64,000 bases of DNA from Site-B1 sp963827785. GTDB taxonomy: Bacteria > Bacteroidota > Bacteroidia > Flavobacteriales > Flavobacteriaceae. This document shows positions 48,239-58,225 of this stretch, in pieces (position 1 is the first letter of the stretch; the number at the start of each line of letters is the position of its first letter). Location of the stretch: contig CAWHCT010000018.1 in the NCBI GenBank assembly GCA_963827785.1, positions 189,770 through 253,769 of the forward strand, read 5' to 3'. The notes under the pieces were generated by a model that saw only the letters and a list, made by a program, of their open reading frames with translations, was not told where the DNA came from and did no database searches. Both the position numbers and the translations under genes were made by a program.

Positions 48239-49105
48239 TTATTTGCGAATTCTGCTTGAGCGTACACTTTCAATTATAACAGTTGAAAGAATGATCAGGC
48301 CACCAAAAAATGTATTCCATGTAGGAATCTCTTTTAAAAAGAAATAGGCTATTATAATTCCGAATATTGGTTGGACGCTTGTGATAATACTGGCAGTACT
48401 CGCTTTAAAATGACGCAAACTTTTAACAAACAAAGTATGCCCTATAGCAGTAGTGACTAAAGCTAAAATTAAGACATAAGGATATTGAGTTTTTATTCCT
48501 GTAGTATCCATTAAGATTAAAGCAGGAAAAAGTACAACGGATAAAATCAATATCTGATACAGCATCAACATTGTTCCGTCATAATTTACAATATGTTGTT
48601 TTAGAATTAGAATTCTTAAAGAATAGAAAACTGCTGAAATCAATCCTAAAAGTATTCCCATTAACTGAGAACTTTCTAAACTAAACTCAGGTGCCAGAAT
48701 ATAGATGCCTAATAGCACTAAAATACCTAAAAGAATATGAATAGGATCAAGCTTAATTTTGATAAAAAGCGGCTCAAGTAATGCAGTGATCACCGGGAAT
48801 GTAAATAATGATAGCATTCCTAATGCTACATTGGATAATTTCAAGGAATAAAAATAGGTTATCCAATGGGCTCCTAGAAATAATGAACTAATTATAAAAG
48901 TGAAAAAATCTCTTTTTGTCTGGATCCTTAAACTTATTTTTTTGTATCGACAATAAGCATATATAAACAAAAAACCCAAGGCACATCGCCACCAAATTAT
49001 GACCGGAGTTGGCATGTCAATATACTTACCCAATGCTCCGGAAGTACTTATAAAAAGAGTAGCTATACTTAATCCCAGTAATTGGGTATAGTGTTGGTTT
49101 TTCAT
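48239..49105 (-). CDS. EamA/DMT family transporter
   Basis: The 288-aa protein has ten predicted membrane segments in two EamA repeats (each about 130 residues; the second starts near QLMGILLGLISAVFYSLRIL and ends FFLKEIPTWNTFFGGLIIL). The start SLAGALGKYIDMPTPVIIWWR-like stretch and FLGAHWITYFYSLKLSNVALGM are typical of the RhaT/EamA group. It is an inner-membrane exporter of metabolites or amino acids; the substrate is not readable. It follows the dipeptidase gene by 26 bp on the same strand. Confidence 0.9.
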   Translation of the reverse strand: MKNQHYTQLLGLSIATLFISTSGALGKYIDMPTPVIIWWRCALGFLFIYAYCRYKKISLRIQTKRDFFTFIISSLFLGAHWITYFYSLKLSNVALGMLSLFTFPVITALLEPLFIKIKLDPIHILLGILVLLGIYILAPEFSLESSQLMGILLGLISAVFYSLRILILKQHIVNYDGTMLMLYQILILSVVLFPALILMDTTGIKTQYPYVLILALVTTAIGHTLFVKSLRHFKASTASIITSVQPIFGIIIAYFFLKEIPTWNTFFGGLIILSTVIIESVRSSRIRK

Positions 49106-49131
49106 TCCTGATTATTCAAGTGATAACCAGA

Positions 49132-50520
49132 TTATTGAGATAGCTCAGTAAAATATTTATAAAATAATGGAATTGTTTCTATGCCTTTTAAAAAATTAAA
49201 GATCCCAAAATGCTCATTTGGAGAATGAATAGCATCACTATCCAAACCAAACCCCATTAAAATGGTTTTACTTTTTAGTTCTTTCTCAAACAAGGCCACA
49301 ATAGGAATACTGCCACCACTTCGTTGTGGAATCGGAGTTTTACCAAAGGAATTCTGATATGCTTTACTTGCTGCCTGATAGCCTATATTGTCAATAGGAG
49401 TCACATAACCTTGTCCGCCATGATGAGGTATCACTTTAACTTTAACACTTTTTGGAGCTATACTTTCAAAATGTTTTTTGAACAGTTCAGTTATCTTATT
49501 CCAATCTTGGTGAGGTACTAAGCGCATTGAAATTTTAGCATGTGCCTTACTCGCAATCACCGTTTTTGCACCTTCACCTGTATAACCGCCCCAAATACCG
49601 TTAACGTCTAAAGTAGGGCGAATAGATGTTCTTTCATTGGTAGAGTATCCCGTTTCTCCATAAACATCGTTAATATCCAGTGCTTTTTTATACTTTTCTA
49701 ATGAGAACGGAGCTTTTGCCATTTCTGCTCGCTCTTCTTTTGATAATTCTTCCACGTCGTCATAAAAGCCCGGTATTGTAATATGGTTATTTTCATCATG
49801 AAGGGAAGCAATCATTTTTGTTAAAATATTGATTGGATTAGCTACTGCTCCTCCATATAATCCGGAATGTAGATCTCTGTTTGGGCCAGTCACTTCCACT
49901 TCAACATAACTTAGTCCTCTCAATCCCGTTGTAATAGAAGGCGTATCTTTTGATATCATTCCCGTATCAGAAATTAAAATAACATCGTTACTCAATTTTT
50001 GCCGATTCTCCTTTACATATTTCCCAAGGTTTACACTACCTACTTCTTCTTCACCTTCTACCATAAACTTTACATTACACGGTAGTTGGTTGGTTGAGGT
50101 CATATACTCAAGAGCCTTTACATGCATATACATTTGTCCTTTATCATCGCAAGATCCTCTGGCATAAATAGCTCCTTCCGGATGTAATTCTGTTTTTTTG
50201 ATGACTGGTTCGAATGGTGGAGAATCCCAAAGATCTAAAGGATCTGGTGGTTGCACATCGTAATGTCCGTAAACTAAAACAGTTGGTAAATTCTTGTCAA
50301 TTATTTTTTCACCATAAACAATTGGATGACCTTCAGTTTCACAAATTTCAACCTTGTCACAACCGGCTTTCTCTAATCGTTTTTTAACTTCTTGAGCTGT
50401 TATTAATACATCCTTATCGTAAGCAGAATCTGCACTGATGGATGGGAATTTTAATAATTCAATAAGTTCATTTATAAAGCGGTCTTTGTGTTGACTTACA
50501 TATGATTTTAAATTTTCCAT
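49132..50520 (-). CDS. M20 family dipeptidase
   Basis: The 462-aa protein is a di-zinc M20 peptidase of the carnosinase/CNDP type. Metal ligands appear in VYGHYDVQPPDPLDLWDSPP (His and the catalytic Asp two residues later), ARGSCDDKGQM (bridging Asp), EGEEEVGS (general-base Glu and metal Glu), ISDTGM (Asp) and, near the C-terminus, a His in AIHSPNEHFG. The lid/dimerisation domain is present (GPNRDLHSGLYGGAVANPIN). No signal peptide: cytoplasmic, cutting dipeptides. It is probably co-transcribed with the DMT transporter. Confidence 0.93.
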   Translation of the reverse strand: MENLKSYVSQHKDRFINELIELLKFPSISADSAYDKDVLITAQEVKKRLEKAGCDKVEICETEGHPIVYGEKIIDKNLPTVLVYGHYDVQPPDPLDLWDSPPFEPVIKKTELHPEGAIYARGSCDDKGQMYMHVKALEYMTSTNQLPCNVKFMVEGEEEVGSVNLGKYVKENRQKLSNDVILISDTGMISKDTPSITTGLRGLSYVEVEVTGPNRDLHSGLYGGAVANPINILTKMIASLHDENNHITIPGFYDDVEELSKEERAEMAKAPFSLEKYKKALDINDVYGETGYSTNERTSIRPTLDVNGIWGGYTGEGAKTVIASKAHAKISMRLVPHQDWNKITELFKKHFESIAPKSVKVKVIPHHGGQGYVTPIDNIGYQAASKAYQNSFGKTPIPQRSGGSIPIVALFEKELKSKTILMGFGLDSDAIHSPNEHFGIFNFLKGIETIPLFYKYFTELSQ

Positions 50521-50616
50521 TTGAAAGTTTTAGTTTACTCAAAAGTACAAAATTGCCAAGAAACAATTTTATTGAAATTTTGCTATTTGTATTTTAAACT
50601 ATTGTTTATATTTGCA

Positions 50617-50634
50617 TCCCGATAATCATCGGGA
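50617..50634. repeat. REP-like palindrome TCCCGA..TCGGGA, copy 3
   Basis: tcccgataatcatcggga, an 18-bp near-perfect palindrome six bases before tRNA-Leu. Related copies lie at 73-90 and 8765-8782. Confidence 0.55.
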
Positions 50635-50640
50635 CTCATT

Positions 50641-50722
50641 GCGGGCGTGGTGGAATTGGTAGACACGCTAGACTTAGGATCTAGTGCCGCGAGGTGTGGG
50701 AGTTCGAGTCTCCCCGCCCGCA
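50641..50722 (+). tRNA. tRNA-Leu (anticodon TAG)
   Basis: An 82-nt tRNA of the class II type. Acceptor arm GCGGGCG pairs with CGCCCGC, discriminator A. The anticodon stem CTAGA/TCTAG closes the loop CTTAGGA, giving anticodon TAG (reads CUA). A long variable arm and the TTCGAGT T-loop follow. No CCA is encoded. Confidence 0.97.
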
Positions 50723-50773
50723 CTTAAAAAGAAGAAAGCTTTGGTTTAATAACTGAAGCTTTTTTGTTTCAGG

Positions 50774-51920
50774 TTAATTGCTATTAGAACCATTATAAAA
50801 TTGCATACCTAAGGTGGCTTTATAATCATGATCAAATAGCGTTGCATTATCCCAATGCGATCCTTGTGCCCATAAAGTGCTGCATGTTGTAGAAACCCAT
50901 GCAGGTTCCCAATAAATAAGTCCTTCTCCACCCGCATTTTCTATAATGGACTGCAGTTGATTAAGATAATCTAGTTGTCCTTGCTGAGTTGCTGGATATC
51001 CGGAAATAAGAGCATCACTACCTAAAATATTATTGGCTGAATCTGCATTATCTAAAGTAAATGGATATGCCGTTTCAACGATCATTAAGCGTTTACTATA
51101 GGTATTGATCAATGTGCTTAATGGCTCAGAAACATTGTTCAAAGTATAAGAGGACCAAATTGGATAATAGGAGAGCCCTATCCAGTCAAAATCTGTGACT
51201 CCGTTTTGGGTAGCTTGCTCAAACCACCATAATCCATTTTCAGGCTGGGCAATGTGTAACATAACTTCGACATTTTTACCACTATCCAGAGAAATATCCC
51301 TTACTGCTTGTATACCTTTATTAATTAAAAATGAATTTCTTTCCCAATCAATTGGCCATTCCAGATCGCCTTCTTGCAAGATCATTGGATTAATTTCATT
51401 TCCAACTTGCACAATATCAGGTAAAAGATTTAAACTATTTAGGTTATTTAATGTTTCATAGGTGTAGTTATACAAAAGGTCTCCTAATGCAGGAGTATTG
51501 TTTATTTCTGATATCCAGGCAGCTGGTATTTCTTGTTTACCCGGGTCAGCCCAGGTATCGGAATAATGAAAATCCAACAGGACTTTCATACCTTGCGATT
51601 TAGCTTTCTGAATAGAAAATTTAACATCGTTATAATTCGAGTAATTAGTCCAGGTTGGGTTATGCCATAGTCTTAACCTTACTAAATTGGTTCCAGCTTC
51701 TTTAAATATTACATAGGGATCTTTAGTTATACCGTTTGAATCTTTATAAACCGCTCCGCAATCATATCATTTCATTCACATAGGAAAGATCAGCACCATA
51801 ATAGAATAGAGTCGTTTCCGGATTAGAAATTTCCTCAATTGGATCGTTCGAATCTTTATTTGTTGAACAGGCTAAAAAGGATAATAAGAATAATTTTAAA
51901 AGAAAAGAAGATTTTTTCAT
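50774..51920 (-). CDS. GH53 arabinogalactan endo-beta-1,4-galactanase lipoprotein (one frameshift)
   Basis: The ORF 50774-51589 holds most of the enzyme; removing one base near 51765 joins it to an N-terminal part that starts at the ATG at 51920. The product is about 380 aa: lipobox LSFLAC, then the GH53 landmarks YYGADLSYVNEM, DCGAVYKDSNG, NLVRLRLWHNPTW, KVLLDFHYSDTWADPGKQ, the acid/base Glu in VQVGNEINPM and the nucleophile Glu in IVETAYPFT, and GLIYWEPAWV near the end. It would be anchored at the cell surface and cut beta-1,4-galactan. It is the last gene of the SusCD locus, set apart from the amylase gene by a terminator. Confidence 0.85.
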
Positions 51921-51998
51921 TAACTATTAAATAATAATTGGGCGCTTAGTAAAATTACTAATTAAGGTTCAAATATGATCAATACATGTTAATCTATA

Positions 51999-52032
51999 AA
52001 AAAAGACTTCAATATTTATTGAAGTCTTTTTT
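51999..52032 (-). terminator. rho-independent terminator between amylase and galactanase genes
   Basis: gacttcaat pairs with attgaagtc around a 4-nt loop; the stem is lengthened by A/T pairs that form a U-tract on either strand. It lies 25 bp after the amylase stop and 78 bp before the galactanase start. Confidence 0.88.
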
Positions 52033-52056
52033 AATTTTTCAACCATAAAAAGGTTT

Positions 52057-54956
52057 CTATAATTTGATCAATTTTGATGACATTTTTTGGCCAAATTTAT
52101 TTTTCAGTTCAACAATGTAAATCCCGGATTTAAGATCTGACACATCAAATGATTCTCCTTTTACAAATGTACCTTTGTATTCTAAAATAGATTTACCGGT
52201 AATATCATAAATAATTAAGTGATTAACATCTTTATTTAATATAAATGAATCTGTTGACGGATTAGGAAATATGGCAAATGATTCTGTTTCTAATATATCA
52301 TCTGTATCCAAGAGCTATTGAACTTTGGTTCCCAAATATTTTAAATCCTCCAGCAGGAATACTGATTTGATCTGTTGTATCGGTTACGTTTATTGAAGTA
52401 CTGCCAGTTCCGTCCATAAGATCATACCAGGTTCCGGTATAAGGAAAATCTGGAATCGACATTTTGCGAAGATGTACTAAAATTAGCTAAAACCAATACA
52501 TTTTTAAGTTCTGAACCAGGAGTATTTAGGTCTCCCGTATAAACATTAATTTTTGGTGTAAGAGTGCCGGAATTTATAGCATAATTACCTTCAAAAACGT
52601 CCTCGTTTATTTTTAATTCAATTAATCTTGCCCAATCAATATAAATTTGACTTCGGTCAGGATCACCCAACCAGTTTTCCGTCCATTGTGGTTGTGGTTT
52701 GGTAGCTAATTTACAACCGTCATTCCCAGAATCGACAGTTACACCGTCACTACACAACCAAATTGAATTATCCATTCCAAGTTCAGCAAAATGCCATATC
52801 ATTTTAGGACCCGGAATAGGAATGGTTACAGCCCCTAATGCCGACATTCTTGTTAGAGCTGTATTTAGATCAAAGCCATTATTATTATCTCCATATTCTT
52901 TCATTTCATACATGATCCTGTCTTTATCGTGACTTTCAGGATATCCTAAAGTGCGTTTTTCTGTAAAACCATGGGCAGTATGACCCATTCTGTCAAAATT
53001 ACTAGCATAGCCAAGGGCAAGTTCCTTGTAATCATTCCACATTTCACTCCACATCATGACTCCTTTAGGGACTGCATCTCCTAACCTGTAATTAGCCCAC
53101 TGCTGTTCTTCACTATCTGCTCCTAAATGCTCAAAAATAGCATAGTGTGTTTCATCGAGGCTCCAGGAATAATCGACATAATCTTTTAAAACAGCTACAC
53201 GATCCGCCTGATAACTATTTGTGCATCCTTCATCACCAGAGGTGCAATTTTGTGTAAATCCTTTTGTGAGATCCCATCTAAATCCATCTATTTTAAATTC
53301 TTCTATCCAATGTTTTATTACACGTTTCACATATACTTTAGTAAAAGAATTTGAATGATCAAAATCACTACCTACACTATAAGCATGTCTTGCTTCTTCA
53401 TTAAAATATGGATTTTCAGAACTTGGGCCACCCCAACCATCGCCGTCAGGATCGTCCATCCACATACGTACCATTGGATTTCTTCCAAACGCATGGTTTA
53501 ATGCCAAATCAAGAATTACTGCGATACCATTTTGGTGACATAGATCTACCAGCTCCTTTAATTTATTCTCTGTTCCGTAGAATTTATCTAATGCCATATG
53601 GAAGGCTGTGTTATAGCCCCAACCTTCATTACCTTCAAACTCCATTACGGGCATGAGCTCTATGGCATTGATATTTAAGTTCTTAAAATAGTCTATTCTA
53701 TCTATAAGATCCTGAAAGTTCCTATCCGCATCAAAGTCACGTATAAGTGCTTCATATATTACAAGATCTTCCTTTTTAGGTTTAGTAAAATTAGAAACCA
53801 CCCAAGAATAAGCTGTTTGACCTGTTTGTAAAACGCTAACTTCACGTTCTTGTCCTGCAGGATAAGCGTAAGTTGTAGCTAAATCAGGAAAAGTAGTTTC
53901 TGGGATCCAAGGGTCGTCAAAAGGAGATAATACTAATGTGGAATATGGATCTGCAGTTTTCACTAATGCGGGGGAATCAGCAACAGGACTAACGGCATAG
54001 ACCCAATATTGATAGGTTTCAATTTTTTCAGAAGTCAACTCAATAAGCTCTAACCAAAATTGGTCAGTATCGGGATCCTTTTTCATTAAATATTCATCGT
54101 CAGGATTATAGCTATTGAAGCTCCCAGCAACATACACAAAATCTTTATTTGGAACGGTTAGTACTAAAGTAGCTTTTGTGTCGTCTGATGGATTATAATT
54201 AATGCCATCAACCATTTCAGCTGGAACAGATTGTTCTGTAACTGTCGGAGCAATAATAACTTCAAAACTAGCCTCTCCTGTTTCGGTTGATCCAGGAGGT
54301 GTTCCTACAAATCGTACTGTTCCACTTTCGGTGATATTTGTTATAGTGATGTTGCAATTAGGAAATGAACAAGTTCCACTGCCAACAGAAACATCGTTAT
54401 AAAACACCTCAAAAGTACCTTGAACAGTTGTACTCCCTTGATATGTAATTATACCATTAACCGTTAGATCATCTCCCGAATTTAGCACAACAATTGGGTC
54501 TGAAGGTTGGGTAATATTTATTATAACATTACCAACAGGAAAGATAAAATCATTACAGCCATCATCTTTTAGTTCTTGTGACCCATCTTCATTTCTAAAA
54601 ACCATTCCAAGTTGAGTAGCATTATCTGCTTGTGTTTGATCAAGTCCATAATATGTTTGAGGTGTAATGGTTATGCTGAAGGTTCCATCACCATTATTGG
54701 ACATTTCACCAACACCGTCATCTTGTCCCCAATTTCCAATAACACTAAAACCAAAAGCATTAGAATTATCTCCAATTCCGGAATGCATATATACTTTAGC
54801 AGGATTATTAAATCCATTGCAATCGGAATCTGTACTGTTAATATCAACGGTAATCGTAACCGGCTGATCTACTTCTATTGCGCCAACACTCAAAGTTACT
54901 TGAGCATACGAATAACAAGAAAGTGATAAAAATATGAAGAGTAATATTTTTTTCAT
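52057..54956 (-). CDS. GH13 alpha-amylase family protein with T9SS type A sorting domain (two frame breaks)
   Basis: ORFs 52422-54956 (844 aa) and 52057-52311 (sorting domain) join through GTWYDLMDGTGSTSINVTDT and SSIALDTDDILETESF if single bases near 52460 and 52305 are removed, giving about 965 aa. The order is signal peptide (LFIFLSLSCYSYAQ), a beta-sandwich of about 130 residues, an Ig-like segment, a CBM48-like domain (NKDFVYVAGSFNSYNPDDEY), the GH13 barrel from about residue 395 (LVIYEALIRDF), and the tail FAIFPNPSTDSFIL ... GIYIVELKNKFGQK. Catalytic residues are the Asp nucleophile in DGFRWDLTKGF (about 558), the Glu in YAIFEHLGAD (about 604) and the Asp in YPESHDKDR (about 671). It is secreted to the surface and cuts alpha-glucan. 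Confidence 0.85.
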
Positions 54957-54970
54957 AGTGAATATTTAAA

Positions 54971-55000
54971 AAAAAGGCTATGTGAACACATAGCCTTTTT
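54971..55000 (-). terminator. hairpin with U-tract inside the sus-like operon
   Basis: A perfect 14-bp stem, ggctatgtg/cacatagcc with A/T extension, a 2-nt spacer (4-nt effective loop) and U-tracts on both strands. It lies between the stop of the SusE/F-like gene (55013) and the amylase start (54956) on the same strand, so it should cut transcription of the amylase relative to the binding proteins, or end the first transcript. Confidence 0.88.
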
Positions 55001-55012
55001 AATATGGTTTTA

Positions 55013-57166
55013 TTAATTTAAGGTAATCGTCTTATTAACAGTATCCAAAGTTAATGCATACGTCCCCGGAGTGCCGATAAATCTAAAGTTTGAGTCGCCA
55101 TCATTGGCATTTTCAAAGTTTGGGTCTATGGTATATCCTTCGTTTTCATAATATGGATAGTTAAAACTGGTTGGATTCCAATCTTGTTGTGCAAAGAACC
55201 TAAAGGCATCATTAGCAAAATTAACTTGGGCAGAATAAACTCCATTACCAGTACATGGGAAATCTACAGGTGAGTTCCAGTTCCAACCTGCATCTGCAAT
55301 ACCTGCACCAACAAGCCATAATTGGTCAAATTCACAGCTAGGTACGATAACCTGAACCAAAGTTATTGTTTTATTTACAGTATCCAATGTTAAAGTATAG
55401 GTTCCTGGCGTACCAATAAACCTAAAGTTACTGTCGCCATCATTTGCATTTTCAAAATTTGAATCTATTGTATATCCTTCGTTCTCATAATATGGATAGT
55501 TAAAACTGGTTGGATTCCAATCTTGTTGTGCAAAGAACCTAAAAGCATCATTAGCAAAATTCACTTCGGCGGAGTAAACTCCAGTTCCAGCACATGGAAA
55601 ATCTACCGGCGTATTCCAGCTCCAGCCAGCATCTGCAATACCTGCACCAACCAACCAAAGTTGGTCATATTCACATGAAATAGGTTCAAGTGTGATGGTT
55701 TTACTTACGTCATTAAGGGTCAATAAGTAATTTCCTGGCGTGCCAATAAACCTAAAGTTACTGTCGCCATCATTGGCATTTTCAAAATTTGCATCTATTG
55801 TATATCCTTCACTCTCATAATAAGGGTAGTTAAAACTTGTTGGATTCCAATCTTGTTGTGCAAAGAACCTAAAGGCATCATTGGCAAAATTTACCGCTCC
55901 AGAATAAATCCCATTTCCTGTACAAGTTAATTCTACAGGTGAATTCCAGTTCCAACCTGCATCTGCTATACCAGCTCCAACCAGCCACAATTGGTCATAT
56001 TCACAGTTTGGCCCTGTTACAGGGTCGCCTAAAGTAATTGTTTTGTTTACTGTGTCTATTTCTAGGAAATATTCCCCAGCAGTTCCAATAAATTGGAAAT
56101 TGCTATCACCATCATTTGCATTGACCAAATTTTCATCAATAATATAACCTCTGGCTTCAAACCATGGATAATTGTAACTATCTGGATTCCAATCTGGTTG
56201 TAGGAAGAACCTAAAATTACCGTCATTGTCCGGACTTAAGTTTACATTGCCAGAATATTTCGTTCCCTGTAATGGAAATTCTACTGGAGAATCCCATCCC
56301 CATCCAGCGTCTGGCATTCCTGCACCAACTCCATAAAGTATTGGTGGCAGCGCAGTTTCATAAGGAGTTACAGTAATAGTAATTAAATCTGAAATTCTTT
56401 CTAATTCACCACTCGCAGTTTCAATTATTGACCTTACCCTAACATCCATGGATGATGGAGTATCAACGGCTAGACCCAAATTTAGAGCAGCATCATTTAA
56501 TCTAGCATGAGTAAAAGTAAGCATTCGCTCTTGAGTTTCTGCTAAGATTTCAACAGGTTCGAAGTTTGTTCCTGCTAAAGCTGTTTCAACATAATAATTA
56601 ATTGTCGTTGGAGTATCCTCGGAAAAATCAGGATCATCCCACTCTACTGTTAAAGCAATCTCATCCTCTGTAATATCAGAAAGTACTACTTCAAAAGTAC
56701 TATCAGGACTTGTTATAGCAGGGTTTGATTCCGGATAAGAACTTAGGATCAATTTAATGATATCCGAAAATTCACCGCCAGATACCCTAAAATAAATAAT
56801 TGCCTCTTCAAAGGCAGGAATATCATTGTCTAACAATAAAGCATTTAATTCTTCAACAGATAATGAAAATGTGTTATTAGACGAAGATCCAATTGCAACA
56901 GGAGAAGTAAATTCTTCATCCATGGACATTTCAACTGAATAAGAATTGGACCCTGAAGCATTGTCATTCCAAACAATAGTTAAGGCATTATTTTGCTGGT
57001 TTGCACTATCCAAAATCAAGGATGCACCATCTGTTGGTGAAATTATTCCAAAGTTTTCTTCTGCTGTTACAAACTCAAAATCTTCTATATCATCGCAATT
57101 TGTTACAACAAAAAGCAATGTAAATATGTATAATAATTTTAATAAGTTTTTCATCATTTTAATCAT
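55013..57166 (-). CDS. SusE/SusF-like outer-membrane glycan-binding lipoprotein with four tandem modules
   Basis: The 717-aa protein has a lipobox (LLFVVTNC) and two SusE-type N-terminal domains (about residues 35-140 and 150-265). Four SusF/SusE starch-binding-like modules follow, starting near residues 277, 391, 500 and 613, each with a (G)AGxADAGWxWxSPVE start, AFRFFAQQDWNPTSFNYPYY and DGDSNFRFIGTPG. Modules two to four are almost identical even in DNA; module one is diverged. It is predicted to sit on the outside of the outer membrane and hold polysaccharide near SusCD. It follows the SusE-like gene directly (8-bp overlap at 57159-57166). Confidence 0.88.
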   Translation of the reverse strand: MIKMMKNLLKLLYIFTLLFVVTNCDDIEDFEFVTAEENFGIISPTDGASLILDSANQQNNALTIVWNDNASGSNSYSVEMSMDEEFTSPVAIGSSSNNTFSLSVEELNALLLDNDIPAFEEAIIYFRVSGGEFSDIIKLILSSYPESNPAITSPDSTFEVVLSDITEDEIALTVEWDDPDFSEDTPTTINYYVETALAGTNFEPVEILAETQERMLTFTHARLNDAALNLGLAVDTPSSMDVRVRSIIETASGELERISDLITITVTPYETALPPILYGVGAGMPDAGWGWDSPVEFPLQGTKYSGNVNLSPDNDGNFRFFLQPDWNPDSYNYPWFEARGYIIDENLVNANDGDSNFQFIGTAGEYFLEIDTVNKTITLGDPVTGPNCEYDQLWLVGAGIADAGWNWNSPVELTCTGNGIYSGAVNFANDAFRFFAQQDWNPTSFNYPYYESEGYTIDANFENANDGDSNFRFIGTPGNYLLTLNDVSKTITLEPISCEYDQLWLVGAGIADAGWSWNTPVDFPCAGTGVYSAEVNFANDAFRFFAQQDWNPTSFNYPYYENEGYTIDSNFENANDGDSNFRFIGTPGTYTLTLDTVNKTITLVQVIVPSCEFDQLWLVGAGIADAGWNWNSPVDFPCTGNGVYSAQVNFANDAFRFFAQQDWNPTSFNYPYYENEGYTIDPNFENANDGDSNFRFIGTPGTYALTLDTVNKTITLN
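55020..56030. repeat. three near-identical tandem units inside the SusE/F-like gene
   Basis: Units of about 325-345 bp, at roughly 55020-55365, 55366-55690 and 55691-56030, share long identical stretches such as ggttggattccaatcttgtt and gtgcaaagaacctaaa. The match in DNA, including third codon positions, points to recent duplication or gene conversion. Confidence 0.75.
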
Positions 57167-58220
57167 TTAGTATTAAAGAATAAGTATACTCTCTTGGCGT
57201 ACTTAAATCTAATATAACAGTGTAATTTCCAGCTATAGCTATGGCAATGTTTTCTGCTCCACCTTCGCTTTCCAACGAGCCATCTGCACCATTATCGCCA
57301 TAAGCCCAAGCCCAGTCATCATTAGCTCTAAATTTTATTTCTTCTGCAGTTAAATATAATGTTATACGCCAAGTTTTAGTATCTGAATCGTATTCCATAT
57401 CTTGATCGCTATCCCAATTATTTGGTGTTGCAGAGCCTATAAGTCCCCAACTGTACATGGTTGCTGAATAAGTTAATGCATCAGTGTCAGCGTTTAAGAA
57501 ATAATAGCCTTCAGTAGCCGTACAGTTAGATTCATCAGACTCAACTAGAATACCTGTAAAACTTCCATCATCACCCCAATCAGTATTTCCCCAATCAAAA
57601 GCACCAGTTTGATCTGGACCTAGAAATTTATATTCTCCATCAAGCCAAACATAGCCTTCGTAATTGGTCTCTCCAAACGCAGCTGATGCTAACAAAGGAG
57701 CGTTTGGAGGATCCCAACCTTGATGGTTTCCTGGCACTGCAATTTTTGGTAAATCTGTTGTAAATGGTGTTACTACTACAGTAATAGGATTTGTGTATTG
57801 CGGGAGTAGATTTTCATCTCCTATATCTGATTTTATTCTCAAATCTAGGCTACCCTCAACAAAAGGGAAAAGTCCTGCTTGTACAACCTGTCCATTAAAA
57901 TTTGCAATATTAACCGAAATAGCATTGCTATTGGTATTACCAATGGCAATAGGGTTTTCAAAATTTGTTCCACTGACTGCAATTTCAACTGTATAGTTAA
58001 TTCCTGTTGGAACACTATAAGTTGCATCTTCCCAGCTTACAGTAATGGCTGGATTTGTTTGCTCTTCTAATGGATTAAGAACAAAGGATTGTCCTGTTGT
58101 AGGGGTCAAAATATTTCCGAAACTCCCTTCGGAAACTTGTAAATTATCATCATCACTACATGAAACAATAAATAGTGTGATTACAATTAAACAAAAATTA
58201 AGTATATATTTCATTTTCAT
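57159..58220 (-). CDS. SusE-like outer-membrane glycan-binding lipoprotein
   Basis: I place the start at the ATG at 58220 (MKMKYILNFCLIVITLFIVSC), which directly precedes the lipobox; the ORF runs open to 58340 but that part overlaps susD. The product is 353 aa. It has SusE-type N-terminal domains (FVLNPLEEQTNPAITVSWED ... GINYTVEIAVSGTNFENP) and one C-terminal binding module (LPKIAVPGNHQGWDPPNAP ... WRITLYLTAEEIKFRANDDW). It binds alpha-glucan or a similar polymer at the surface. It starts 5 bp after the susD stop. Confidence 0.88.
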   Translation of the reverse strand: MKMKYILNFCLIVITLFIVSCSDDDNLQVSEGSFGNILTPTTGQSFVLNPLEEQTNPAITVSWEDATYSVPTGINYTVEIAVSGTNFENPIAIGNTNSNAISVNIANFNGQVVQAGLFPFVEGSLDLRIKSDIGDENLLPQYTNPITVVVTPFTTDLPKIAVPGNHQGWDPPNAPLLASAAFGETNYEGYVWLDGEYKFLGPDQTGAFDWGNTDWGDDGSFTGILVESDESNCTATEGYYFLNADTDALTYSATMYSWGLIGSATPNNWDSDQDMEYDSDTKTWRITLYLTAEEIKFRANDDWAWAYGDNGADGSLESEGGAENIAIAIAGNYTVILDLSTPREYTYSLILND

Positions 58221-58225
58221 AGTTT

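Noticed and set aside
52699..54926. Plus-strand ORFs of 66-104 codons opposite the amylase gene
   Set aside because: They lie antisense to an amylase with intact catalytic motifs and have no recognisable domain.
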